Source: Corylus avellana (taxonomy: Eukaryota; Streptophyta; Magnoliopsida; Fagales; Betulaceae). From it: a DNA stretch of 64,000 bases. The position numbers and the translations under genes were made by a program. Numbering within the stretch: the first letter of the stretch is position 1; every line of letters begins with the position of its first letter. The DNA lies in contig NC_081546.1 of the NCBI RefSeq assembly GCF_901000735.1, positions 12,291,629-12,355,628 on the forward strand. The letters run 5' to 3'. The notes beneath the pieces were generated by a model. The model was not told the DNA's origin. It searched no databases and saw only the letters and a list, made by a program, of their open reading frames with translations. This document shows, piece by piece, positions 22,930 through 34,216 of the stretch.

Positions 22930-23595
22930 TTCCATGTCCTCTTCACTTTCATATAGTAGCTTCTCCCATGTTAGTATATACAGCATTGGAGTATCCTGGA
23001 ATCAAGTGGATGCCCTTTTACACATTCAAAAAGTACCTCAATTTATTATTTTTTATTTTTCATTTTTAGGACACGTGGCATATTTTAGGAGTGACACGTG
23101 AGAGATTAACGAGGTATCGATTTTGTATTTTCCCATAGGTGAGGTACTAGATTTGACTGTTTTGGAAACCTAGAGGGAAAAAAAAATAAAAAAGTACAAA
23201 CCGAGGTACTAAAAAAATACTTAACCCTAGTTTTTATAGCATGGATGCATTGCTAGAGATGATGCAGAACCTGCACCAAACGACAATACCCACTACCCAC
23301 TTGGCCAGCCCAAGGAGCTATTGTAGGCCCAAAAGCCCACAATTGGGGCTGAATGGATTGGGCCTAAGCCAAGGGCCTCAGTCATATAAAGAACACTAGG
23401 AATATTTACGGTGAAGAGGATAACCTCTTCCAGGGATAGAGTCAAAAAGTTTTATGAGCAAGAACCAAAGTTTTGTAACATATGTTACAAACATTATTTT
23501 TTTAAGCAGTTGGTTTACTAATTCGTTATTTTTATGACAAAAAACTAAATCAATTTAATTGGTTTTTGCGGTTTTGACCGTTAGTCATTAAAAAG
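22930..23595 (+). repeat. Repeat A, right copy
   Basis: Direct repeat of 142-840. It is slightly shorter because of a ~35-bp deletion near 23520 (the TTCTTCAAAAAAATTTACCG region of the left copy). It joins G with only a few bases between. Confidence 0.8.
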
Positions 23596-24118
23596 TGGGT
23601 ATTTTAGAAATTTTGACAAAATTTGACAGAAAAGCCTAATGGACGACGGTAATTAAAAGAAATTGAAGGTTTGATACTCATAATTGAGAGTTTTTAAACA
23701 TTGAGGAGTAATGTCAAAACAAGTGGAAGTTTATGGGGATTTTGTAAAGTTTCCCCTTTTCTTTTGTTGATTGATTGCCCTCTTAAATTTTTTTTTTTTT
23801 TTTTTTTTTTTTTGAATCTTTCATAAATTTTTATTAAGGGTATTGTTGTCATTAGAAGGGACATTGATATTTTTTTGGTAGTTAAGAGGGGACATTGATA
23901 CAATTGGTAGTTTAGAGGTGGGGGATATTGATAATGGGGTGATAGTTTGATATGGATATGTGTACTTTTCCTAACAGTTTAAAATTAAATGTTAACCTCT
24001 GAAAAAAAAATATATATATATTTTATCCCTTGAAGTATTCACGCATTTGCATTTTGACGTCCCCAACGTTTAAAAATTGACGAAAGACCCCCACAATGTA
24101 TCAAAAAAAATCGACAAA
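23596..24118. other. Non-coding, with a 26-T homopolymer
   Basis: AT-rich sequence with a run of 26 T at 23788-23813 and phrases such as CATTGATATTTTTTTGG that are common in plant MITE-like repeats. No gene was seen. Confidence 0.5.
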
Positions 24119-25774
24119 GTTGGCAAAAAAAACCATATGTCCATCAAATCTATCTATTTTGGACGGAAACCAAGTCATGTGCGTGGCATGTGACCATTTT
24201 CAACCAAAACTTTCGAAAATGCCCTCAGGGGTAGGGCGGGTATCAGGTTTTTTCCCACCTGACCCGCACCTTGCGGGTTTGGGATTTTCCAACCCGCCAC
24301 CTGAGCCCAACGACCAAGATCCGTACTGGTCGGGTATTTGCGATGCGGGTTAAATAGGTGCGGGTTTGCGGGTCGGGCCGGGTTTATTTACTCAGACCAA
24401 AAAGAAAGAAAAGAAAAAAAAATATTAACAATTCTGATGAAGCAAACAGTAATGTCGGAAACATTGACAAACCACTGTTACCAGAAGAAACAAATGTCAC
24501 CAGGAAACAACTTCAACCCATGATCCACTCCCACAAGCAAGCCATAATCTAACAAAAACCAAAAACACCCATTAACCAGAAAAGCGAAACCCACAACCGC
24601 AACTGACCCAAAACACATTCTTCAAAAAAACCCACATATCCATGATTTACTAGAAAACTAAGCAAAACCCACATTTTATTTCACAAAACAAATCAACACT
24701 AACAAAAAAATTTGACCCAAAAGCTCGTACCTTCCGGCCATTTGGGAAATCATTTGAGAATATTTCTTTCTTTCCATTCATTTCATCTTTCCCAAGAACC
24801 AAACAGAAAAGAGAGAGAGAGAGAGGGTACCCTTCAGAGATCGAGAGGTCAGAGGCGAGAGTGAGAGATCGAGAGGCAAGACTCGAGAGTGAGATGGGTC
24901 CGATGGGAGATCGAGAGGTGCGGTCGTACGGTGCGGGGAGTGAGATGAGATCGAGAGGATGAGAGGTGCGGTCGTGAACTCATGCAGTGCAGCTGAGTCA
25001 GACTGATGGCTGTGTTGAGGACTTGACTCTTGAGTGCTGGGTGAAAGGGAGAAAGCCGAATGGGTCTCTAAGCCTCTTAAGTCTAGGGTTTTTTTTTGTG
25101 TTTTAGCCTTTAGGAGCGGGTCGGGGCAGGTTCCTGCATAGGTAATATTAGTAAACCCAAAACCCGCCCCGCCCCATACAGGTTGGATATTCTTAACCCG
25201 AACCCGTGAAAATAAACACTAAACCCGCACGGGCGAGGTGGGGTAGGGCGGGCCGTGCCGGGAAATGTGGTGGGTGGCCAAGCCATTTGGGGGTGGCTCA
25301 GCTACCCCCATTCCGCCGATATGGGGTACCGAACCACCCATGTGTCCCATAGGGGTGGTCTAACCACCCCATATGCCCAAATGAGAGTGGGCAAAATCAC
25401 CCAAAATGGGTTTGGAGGTGGCCAAGCTACCCTTATTCGGTCAGTCTTGAGATGGTTTGGCCAAAGGGGATGGCTCGGCCATCCATCACTTTTTATTTTT
25501 TTCTATTTGTAAGTTTAGTTTTAGTTTTTGATTTTTGATTTTGATTTTTTAATTTTTTTTTACTTTAGTTGGATTTTGTTTATTTTTGTTTATTTTATTT
25601 TATTTTATTTTATTTTTGCACTTCCAAAAAAAAAAAAAAAGTTGTTTATGTTTACACTTTAGGCACGAGGGCATTTTCAAAAGTTTTGGTTGAAAAAGGT
25701 CACGTGTCACGCATGTGACTTGGTTTCCATCCAAATAGACAGATTTTTTGGATCGATGGTATTTTTTGCTGTTA
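24119..25774. mobile_element. Element with ~108-bp terminal inverted repeats and GC-rich interior
   Basis: 24119-24227 is the reverse complement of 25667-25774 with scattered mismatches (shared core GGAAACCAAGTCA.., CAACCAAAACTTT). Inside, GCGGGT/ACCCGC-rich tracts occur at both flanks (24230-24390, 25100-25262). A block of GAGATCGAGAGG repeats follows (24810-24970), then a block of GGGTGGCCAAGCCACCCC motifs (25255-25490). No transposase was seen. The long inverted ends suggest a non-autonomous Mutator-like or foldback element; a target duplication was not resolved. Confidence 0.6.
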
Positions 25775-26858
25775 GATAAGAAAAAACACTTTTTCAAATT
25801 TGGATAGTCACCATTAAAAGGAACCGAACATCAAACTCTATATATCTGTATTTACTTTAGTTAAATATTATTTTTAATTATTTATTTGATTTGCATACGA
25901 GAGACAAAAGAGAAATGAATATAGAAGAAGCCTAAACAATTAAATAACTTTCACAATTTTGGCTTTTAATATTTATAGAGCTTCTCTTAAAAAATTAAAT
26001 TTGAATAGAGTGCTTATTAATTGGCCTTTTTTTTTTTTTTTTTTTTAACGGCATAGGAGGAGGGAAACTATTGACTGATGATGGAAGAGTTACCACGTTT
26101 ATGGAAGAATTGTCATTGATGAAAGAGACAGTAACCAGAGATGTAATTCGTCAGTTTATGCTGCAGATCTATATAATGATTGTGATGATGACATTTCTAA
26201 CGTATTGATTTGTAATAGCCCTAGAGGCTATTCGGTAAATCATATATTCTGTTTGGGGTCATAGAGTTTTCAACTTGCATCTTTGGCATTGAATGATGGA
26301 GCATTTTGCTCGAGATTGATTTTATATCAATGAAGATAATTCCTTGGTTAAAATTTTTTTGGGAAAAATACACTTTACCCCCTGAACTATCTGTCAATTT
26401 GCACTTTTAACCCCAATGTTTAAAAAATGACATTACCCCCCCTCCCCCAAAGTATCTGACATTGACATTTGACTCCCATGAAATACACTTTACTCCCCTG
26501 AAGTATTTGAATTGACACTTTACCACCCCGAAGTAACTAAGTTTTGGGAGGTAAAGTGTCAACTCAGGGAAAAGTTATTTAAAGAGTTCATATCCTCCTA
26601 ACTTAGGTACTGAAATTTTTTATTTTTATTTTTAACTCTTAAACTAAATCCATTAAGCTGGTTTTTCTCTCTCGCGAAATCAAAAGTGCCAACATTCTCA
26701 GCTATCTTCCTCTCTTTGCCACGTTCTCTTGGCAACCCAAGATGTAAAGGACCTCTGCTTCCACGATTTCTTTTTAATAATTTTATGAACACTATTTGAT
26801 GGAGAGACTGGAGTGCTACATATAAGAAAGTGCTGCCCACAATTTTGATAATAAAACT
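25775..26858. other. Intergenic, MITE-like scraps
   Basis: No supported gene. 26370-26560 repeats phrases such as TTTACCCCCTGAACTATCTG and CCCAATGTTTAAAAAATGAC, which resemble the arms of the foldback at 61813-62275. It may be one arm of a related element. Confidence 0.45.
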
Positions 26859-26986
26859 TGTTAGATTATATGTAGTGCTGTCCCATGTTGGCTATGTACA
26901 TATAGTGTCTGTATTATTAGCCTATATATATAGGCCCCTTCTGTACATTATTCTGTATGATTAAATATATAACCTTATTCTCAACA
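26859..26986 (+). repeat. 5' LTR of copia element 1 (candidate)
   Basis: 128 bp starting TGTTAGATTATATG and ending ..TTCTCAACA, immediately followed by a PBS. TATATATAGGCCCC at ~26923 could serve as the TATA region. It is unusually short for a plant LTR, and no partner copy exists in the window to prove its limits. Confidence 0.6.
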
Positions 26987-26998
26987 TGGTATCAAAGC
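26987..26998 (+). promoter_or_regulatory. Primer-binding site, initiator-Met tRNA type
   Basis: TGGTATCAAAGC, one mismatch from the common copia PBS TGGTATCAGAGC. The identical 12-mer recurs at 43829. Confidence 0.85.
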
Positions 26999-27654
26999 AC
27001 AGGTTCTGAATCACCTTTAAATTTTTTTTTTTGCATCCTATGTTTTTTTTCTTTTTTGGCGTCACTAGTGTTCTTCGGTTAATCTCTCGCTCTGTTCTTT
27101 TCTGTTCTCTCTCCTCCCCTCATAGTTTCCAAGGGCTCAATATACTGCTAGAAACCTCAGAAGATGACCGTTCTAGAGCTACCGCACACAGCCTCATCGG
27201 AGTCCTCACGCGCCGCTTGAAGTCTTTGCCGCTCCGCCCCAAGTCGCCACGGTGGTCCATTCGCTTCACTCAGGCTGCCGTTCGATAGATTTCCTTCCAG
27301 TCACTCCAGAACTAGCAAAAACGCCTCCATTCAACGCTGTACGCACCCTCATGCGCCACTAAAAGATCCACTCGTAAGTTTCATGCGCTCAGGCGCCTCT
27401 AGCCCTTCAGCGCATGCTCCACACGCACTACGGTCTTCAGACTACCACATCAGCCTTTGTATCATGTCAGCCCTATTGCCATTACAGGACCACTGCCACG
27501 TCAGTCTTGCATTGACCATTGACCTTTGACTTCTGCTAGAGTTGATCGTTGACTTCTAGAGTTGACCAAGTGCTTTCTACTCTATTTTTTCTTCCTGATT
27601 TCATATTTGTGGTCTGTTTTTTCATTTGACCCTTCTAGAGAGCATAAAACGAGA

Positions 27655-28157
27655 TTCTTCTTCATGTTCAGACTGTATTGGATGGCACAAACTATATGGT
27701 GTGGTCTCAATCTATGCGCAGCTTTCTTAATGGCCAGAAGCTTTGGCTTTATGTGATTGGAGAGGTCATAAAGCCAGTTAAAGGGGCTTCTGAATTAGAT
27801 GACGCTTTCACCATCCGTCTTATTGATTGGGATAGTAAGCATTATTAGATTCTTATGTGGTTCCGTAACACCACTGTCCCATCTATTTCTGCTCTCTTTG
27901 CCAGCTTTGATGAAGCAAAGGGTGCTTGGGATATGCTTACTTCTTGTTATTCTTCTGTAGATGGTGCTCATGTGTATCAGCTTCTGTTTGAGCTTTTCCA
28001 TCTGAGGCAGGAACCTAGCCAGAGTATTAATGATTTTTTTGCTCGCATGAAATTCTTATGGAACCAAATTGATGTTTGTGATCCTATTTGGAAGGATCCT
28101 ATTGATGCCGAGATGTATGTTACACGTAGAGATCAACATCACCTTCACCAATTTTGA
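27655..28157 (+). pseudogene. Copia element 1 gag
   Basis: The gag-like frame runs from VLDGTNYMVWSQSM through LIDWDSKHY, a TAG stop at 27846-27848, WFRNTTVPSISALFASFDEA, then LRQEPSQSINDFFARMKFLW (UBN2/retrotran_gag-type helices), and stops at 28155. The CCHC knuckle is not evident. The homologous fragment at 22801 has CAG at the position of the first stop. Confidence 0.8.
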
Positions 28158-28371
28158 TGACCCTGAGTGATAATTTTGAGCTTGTTTGTGTGCCCGTACT
28201 GTGAGTGGTTTATCTCCAGCTGCTTCATCTCTAGCTACTCCCTCTTCAGTTGCTCCCTCTGGCTAGTCATCAGGATCCAGTGTCACCTTATCTGTAGCTA
28301 ACTTCGAGGCAATAGTCAACCAGGTCATCCTATCTCATTCTAGTAATGGATTTTCCTCTATCCTCTCAGTC

Positions 28372-29363
28372 TTGCTAGGTACCTCTTCCTCTTGGCTCTT
28401 TGACTCTGCTTGTTGCAATCACATGACACCTCACCCTACTTCCTTTACCACATCTGCACCTTCACCTCATTTCTCATTGATTTGCATAGTTGATGGCTCC
28501 ACTATGACTATTAAAAATATAGGCACTATCAATACACCTTCCCTTTTTGTTCCTGTAGTTTTTCATATGCCTGAATTGTCTTTCAATTTTCTTTCTGTTG
28601 GGCAACTGTGTGAACTTGGATATAGACTTTTTTTTGACTTTTCTGGTGTGCATGTGGAAGATCCTCGTACGAGCCAAACCCTTGGGACCGGGCGTAGAAT
28701 TGGGCGTATGTTCGAACTCTCATCCTTACACGTCCCCACGACTAGCATCTCTGCTGCTGCCTCTTCGTCACCACCATCTCTTACACTTTGGCATTCGCGT
28801 CTTGGTCATACATCTGCGTCTCGCGTACAATTTTTAGCTTCAAAGGGCTTGTTAGGTTCAGTGTCCAATAGTTCTTTTGATTGTATTCCATGTCAACTTG
28901 GGAAACAACCGGCATTGCCATTTAATCATAGTGAGCCTCATGCTACTTCTTCTTTTGATTTAATTCATTCTGATGTTTGGGGACCTTCTCTTGTTGCTAG
29001 TATGAGTGGTTCAAGTTATTTTGTTATTTTTGTTCATGATTTCTCTCATTACATTTGGGTGTTTATAATGAAAACTCGTTCTGAATTATTAGTTATTTAT
29101 CACACTTTTGCCAAAATGGTTGAAACCCAATTTTCAAAACCCATCAAAGCTTTTCATTCTAATAATGCTTTAGAATATGCTCAACATGATTTTCAAGCCA
29201 TCCTCAAACATTATGGCATTGTTCCTCACTTGTCGTGTCTAGGCACCTCATAACAAAATGGTTGAGCTGAACGTAAACTTAGGCACATTTTAGACATTGT
29301 CTGTACTCTTCTTCTTTCCACATTTGTTCCTACCCCATTTTAGGGTGAAGCCACTCTCATAGC
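28372..29363 (+). pseudogene. Copia element 1 protease and integrase
   Basis: Protease: WLFDSACCNHMTP (Asp-Ser-Ala active site present), ending in the LSVGQLCELGY segment. GAG-pre-integrase: LWHSRLGHTSASR and CIPCQLGKQ (HHCC finger). Integrase core: DLIHSDVWGPS (first Asp, ~28972), FVHDFSHYIWVF, and FHSNNALEYAQHDF at ~29150, where the second catalytic Asp is replaced (SNNA for SDNG-type). Stops at 29251 and 29264 follow. A MITE separates the last part. Confidence 0.85.
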
Positions 29364-29848
29364 GGAATAGGATCCTCTCCAGTCCATTTTGGAGTGGAGA
29401 ATATCCAGTTTATGGCTAGGATTTTTTCTTGGAAATCCTAAAGTCACAAATGAGACACCTGTCCACTAGCAAAAAATAATAATAAAATATTATTTTATCT
29501 TAAAAAAAAAAATTAAAAAAATAATAATAAAATAATAAGGGGTTGTTGGCCACCCCGAAGAGCCAAACAAAATTATTACTTTTTTTTTAGATTTGGCCCG
29601 TGTGGTTGGCCAGACTACCCCCAATGGCCAAACAATTTTTTTTTTTTTTTTCTTTTAGATTTGGCCCTTGGGGGTGGCCAACCACCTCTTACATTTTTAT
29701 TATTTTATTTTAATATAAAAATAATATTTTATTAGTATTTTTGTTAGTGGACAGGTGTCTCATTTACAACTCTAGGATTTCAAGAATAAATCCTAGCCAT
29801 GAACTGGATATTCTCTAGTCCAAAATGGACTGAAGAGGATCCTGTTCC
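29364..29848. mobile_element. 485-bp Mutator-type MITE with 9-bp target duplication
   Basis: The ends are inverted repeats of ~70 bp: GGAATAGGATCCTCTCCAGT on the left, and GGAACAGGATCCTCTTCAGT as the reverse complement of the right end. Flanking 9-mers are TCTCATAGC (29355-29363) and TCTCACGGC (29849-29857), differing by two transitions. The interior holds mirrored GGGTGGCCAACCACC motifs and no ORF. It splits the copia integrase: ..GEATL on the left continues as AVYMINM on the right. Confidence 0.9.
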
Positions 29849-30606
29849 TCTCACGGCTGTCTACATGATCAATATGTTGCTACCCCTATCCTTCATAATT
29901 GCACTCCTCACGAGAGGTTGTTTGGCTCTATCCCCTCATATCACCATCTTCATGTTTTTAGTTTTGCCTGTTTTGTTTTACTCCAACCTCATGAGCGCAC
30001 CAAACTCGAGCCTCGTTCTCGGTTGTGTTGTTTTCTTGGATATGGAGTGGAACAAAAGAGCTATCAGTGTTATGATCCTGTGTCTTGTCGTCTTCGCATC
30101 TCCTGTCATGTAGTTTTTTGGGAGCATCAACTATTCCACAAAGTCGGCAAATTCAGCATGCCATCATTTCCTCACTTTAATACTCTTCTTGAGATTCCTC
30201 TTTCTCCAACCCCCACCAGCAATGTCTTGCCAGAGTGTCTCTCGCTCGAATAGCTATCATCTTACACTCTTGATGCCGCTCCACCTATGTCCCCAGGTTC
30301 TGTTCCATCCGAAGATCCGGTCTGTACTCCACCACCTAACCTTCGTCGATCCACTCGAGTAAGATCTCTTCCATCCCATTTACAGGATTTTCATTGCTTT
30401 CATGCCTTAGCTACCTTGCGTGAGTCTCACTCCTTTCGTGAGGCCTCCAGTAACCCTCTTTCACAAGCTACGATGAAAGAGGAACTTGATGCTTTACATA
30501 AGAACAAGACATGGGATTTGCTTGACTTGCCTCCTGAAAAATTTGTGGTTGGGTGTAAGTGGGTATACAAAATCAAGACTTGTTCTGATGGTACTATTGA
30601 CAGGTA
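29849..30606 (+). pseudogene. Copia element 1, integrase C-terminus and RT start
   Basis: After the MITE the frame resumes (AVYMINM, then in another frame HLHVFSFACFVLLQPHERTK and RSRLCCFLGYG, CYDP, SCHVVFWE). The polyprotein linker (RRSTRVRSLPSHLQDF) follows. RT begins with ATMKEELDALHKNKTWDL and GCKWVYKIK, and is cut at 30606 by LTR T1. Confidence 0.8.
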
Positions 30607-31256
30607 TGATAAGCGTCGAATATTGCATATTCAAGTCCCTTAACTTGTATATGTTAATTCTTTAGCATTGTTATTTGTTTGATTTTGTGTTGTTTTATTG
30701 TTTTCAAGTTTTAAATAGAGATACAAAAAATACCATTGATTTTGGGCTTAAAGCACACTTTGAGAAGACCTAGAAGATGTGGTTAAGCTTAACCAATCAT
30801 AATAGAGGACCAATATGATGTGGTTAAGTTTAATCAAATTAAAGAAATAATTAAATCGAAATTTCTTTAATTTGAGTTAAAATCGGATTGGATTCAAATT
30901 TGGATTTTGCACATGTATCAGTATTTTGATCATAACTTTCTGCTCAAGTATTGGATCGAGATGAAAGTAGTGGCATTAGAAAGCTAACTCAAAATGATAC
31001 ACATCATTGTGAAATAGGATTGTCCTAATTCGGATGTATGCTATGCCAAAATTGTCCTGCAATAAAAGAACGCAAATTTGGAAAAAATCCTATTCTGATT
31101 TGTACTAGGATTGCTTCCTAATTTGACTAGGAGGCTAAAGTACGATTTTTTTGGAATTCCTAGGGCTTCTAGGGTTTTTTTTACACCCTATAAATATGCC
31201 TCTAAGACTTGAATATAGGTGTGCTTAGTTTTAGACATAAATTATCTTCTTGGAGG
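30607..31256 (+). mobile_element. LTR fragment T1 (TGATAAGCG family), 3'-truncated
   Basis: The first ~650 bp of an LTR family that is also present as T2 (32688-34216, opposite strand) and T3 (59388-60722). It starts TGATAAGCGTCGAATATTGC. Homology to T2 ends at ATTATCTTCTTGGAGGC, exactly where gypsy RT coding sequence begins, so the two share a few bases at the junction. Confidence 0.75.
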
Positions 31257-32687
31257 CACCATATAGGATGGCACCGTCAGAGTTGAAAGAGTTAAAGGAA
31301 CAACTCCAAGAACTTTTGGATAAGGGCTTTATCTCCCCTAGTTCATCACTTCGGGGAGCGCCGGTATTGTTCGTAAAGAAGAACGGGTCGATGAGGATGT
31401 GCATCGACTACCGCGAGTTGAACAAGATGATGATCAAGAACAGTATCCTTTGCCAAGGATTGACAACTTGTTGGATCAACTGCAAGGAGCGCGCGTGTTT
31501 TCCAAGATTGATTTACGCTCAGGCTATCACCAAGTAAGGGTGAAGGAACAGGACATTCCTAAGAAGGCCTTCCGAACTCATGATGGACATTACAAGTTTT
31601 TAGTTATGTCTTTTGGACTAACTAAAGCACTAGCTGTCTTCATAGGTATGATGAACAAAGTCTTTCATGACTATCTGGATCAATTCACTGTGGTTTTCAT
31701 TGACGACTTCTTGATCTACTCAAAGACATCAGAGGAGCACAAGGAGCAACAACGGAAGGCATTAGAAAGGCTTCGAAGGGAGCAGATCTACACTAAACTC
31801 AAGAAGTGTGAGTTTTGGTTAGGCAACGTGTCTTTCCTCGGACAAATGATTTCCAAAGAAGGTGTAGCAATTGACCTGGAAAAGATCAAGGCAGTGGTGG
31901 AGTGGACTAGGCCAACCAACGTATTTGAGATCCAGAGTTTCTTATGACTCGCTGGCTATTACCGACGCTTCATCGAGGGTTTCTCAAAGCTGTCGGGACC
32001 ACTTACTGCATTAAATAGGAAGAACGCTTGTTATTTTGGATGGACGAGTGTGAGAAAAGTTTTCAAAAGCTGAAGAAGCGCTTGATAACTGCTCCTATGT
32101 TGGCATTGCCTATGGGATCTGGCAATTTTGTAGCATATAGCGACACCTCTGAGAATGGATTAGGGTGCATGCTTATGCAAAACAACAATGTTATTGCCTA
32201 AGCTTCACGCCAACTAAAGACATACGAACAGAATTATCCTATGCACGACTTGGAGTTGGCAGTGGTCATGTTTGCCTTGAAGATCTGGAGGCACTACTTT
32301 TATGACGAGAAGTGTGAGATCTACACTGACCACAAAAGCTTGAAGTACTTCTTTACTCAGAATGAGCTTAACATGAGGCAGAGAAGGTGGTTGGAGCTGA
32401 TCAAGGATTATGATTGTATGATCAATTATCATCTTGGCAAGGTTAATGTAGTAGCGGATGCGTTGAGTAGGAAATCAACAGTGGAGCTTGCTGCCCTTGG
32501 AATTTTCCAACCTCAGTTGATCAAGGAACTTGCTAGGATGGGACTGGAAGTAGTAGGAGAAGGTGTGCTTGCACACTTGGCTAACTTGATTGTTCAGTTA
32601 GAGCTACTTGAAAGGATTAAAGCCACTGAGTTGGAGGACCCTAAGTGTGCCAAGATCAAGCAATTGCTAGGAGTAGGGAAGGCTTCA
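31250..32687 (+). pseudogene. Gypsy (chromovirus-type) RT and RNase H, part 1
   Basis: Homology starts inside RT ([17 protein letters not shown]), so gag and protease are absent. RT motifs: [19 protein letters not shown], a 1-nt frameshift near 31440, [28 protein letters not shown] and FIDDFLIYSK (31697-31725). A stop at 31945 precedes LAGYYRRFIEGFSK. RNase H appears at 32241 in another frame ([33 protein letters not shown]). The connection domain follows until LTR T2 interrupts at 32687. Confidence 0.9.
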
Positions 32688-34216
32688 TGATGTGGTCTTT
32701 TTGTGTACCAAAATATATCAATAATAAATTAACCATTCACAATAGGACGAATCCTTGTAGGATAGGGCTATATTGAGGGTGTCGAACCTCAAGGACTACG
32801 TAGGTGTTGTTATCAAGCTTTTCAAGATTAAATATAACTTAATTTAAATATGTTTTTTTTGTTTTGTTTATAAAAGTAAAGACATAAAAATAAAGATAGT
32901 AGTGATGTGGGAAAGAATAGGCGATTGATTTCACCACTAACCACATAACAATGGACAACCAATTAATAAGGAAAATTCATAATATACAATGATATAAGGC
33001 TCGTCTCATTTGAGTAGTTAAGAAAATACCATCATTAAGCAATAAGTATAACCCATCTTTGGTTGGCACGAACTGTCCACCTAACCACTAAGATGCGGTG
33101 TGATCCGTCTTTCCTAGGTATGGCTTATCTAATTCCTTATTAGGATACATACAATCAAGGGAATAGTATAACCTATCTTCGGTTGGCACGAACTGTCTAC
33201 CTAAATTACACTAAACTAGGTTGTAGTACAATCCATCTTCCCTAGACATGGTCTATCTAACCCTCTTGATCATATGTCAATTAAAACCATTGCATAACAA
33301 TCATTCACATAATCACAGAAAATATGAAGGATTGAGTTCAATCAATATAAAAGACTTTCTAAGAAAAGATAAGAAATCCATAATAATTGAATATAAACAT
33401 TAAAATCAATTCTCGCAGTTATACAATCATCATGCATATATAAAATCCCAAATTAAATACAATTAAGCCATTGTTACTTATAAAGGGCTACATCAAGGCC
33501 CTATTACAGAATTAGTTGCTCATCGGGGTGCTACGATGGCCTCCTGCCATGATCTTCTCCTCTTCAACTTGTCAGGCCTCTAAGAAGATAATTTATTTCT
33601 AAAACTACGTACATCTTTTCTTGAAGCTTAGGGGTCTATTTATAGGGAGCAAACAAGTCCTAAAAGCCCAAGGAATTCTATAAAAATTGTACTTGAGTCT
33701 CCTAGTCAAATTAGGAAGCAATCCTAGTCAAAATCATAATAGGATTTGTCCAAATTTATGTTCTTGTATTGCGGGACAATTTTGGCATAGCAAACGTTCT
33801 AATTAGGAAAATCATATTTCACAATAATTTGTACTATTTTGAGTTAGGTTTCTAATGCTACTGGAGTCACCTCAATCCGATATTTAAACCAAAAGTTATG
33901 GTCAAAATACTGAGACATGTGCAGAATCCAAATTTGAATCCAATCCGATTTTGACTCCAATTAGAGAAATTTCAATTTAATCATTTTCTTGATTTGATTA
34001 AATTTAACCACATCATTTAGGTCCTCTATTATGAGTTTAATCATATCTTCTAGGTTTTTTCAAAGTGTGCTTTAAAGCTAAAATCAATGAAATTAATTGC
34101 ATCTTTATTTAAAACCTAAAAACAAGAAAACAATACAAAATAAAACAAATAACATTGCTAAGGAATTAATATATGCGAGTTAAGAGACTTGAATGTACAA
34201 CATTCGGCGCTTATCA
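32688..34216 (-). mobile_element. Solo LTR T2 inserted in gypsy pol
   Basis: 1,529 bp with TG..CA ends: TGATAAGCGCCGAATGTTG at 34216 reading leftwards, and ..GACCACATCA at 32688. The flank is CTTCA (32683-32687) on the left and C-TCA (34217-34220) on the right, a 5-bp duplication with one base lost. Removing it rejoins the gypsy connection and integrase segments. No internal region or PBS is present, as expected for a solo LTR. Contains repeated phrases such as GTATAACCCATCTTCGGTTGG (33045, 33170). Confidence 0.85.

Larger units (their letters stand above)
26859..30606 (+). mobile_element. Copia element 1, 3'-truncated
   Basis: Order: a short 5' LTR (26859-26986), PBS, ~650-bp leader, gag (27655-28157), protease and integrase (28372-29363), a MITE insertion (29364-29848), then the rest of integrase and the start of RT (to 30606). 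It stops at KTCSDGTIDRY, where a foreign LTR begins. No 3' LTR remains. Stops and frameshifts occur in gag and between the protease and integrase segments. The gag fragments G and G' come from this family. Confidence 0.85.

Noticed and set aside
26987..26998. tRNA gene near the primer-binding sites
   Set aside because: Only a 12-base PBS complementary to initiator tRNA is present; no cloverleaf.
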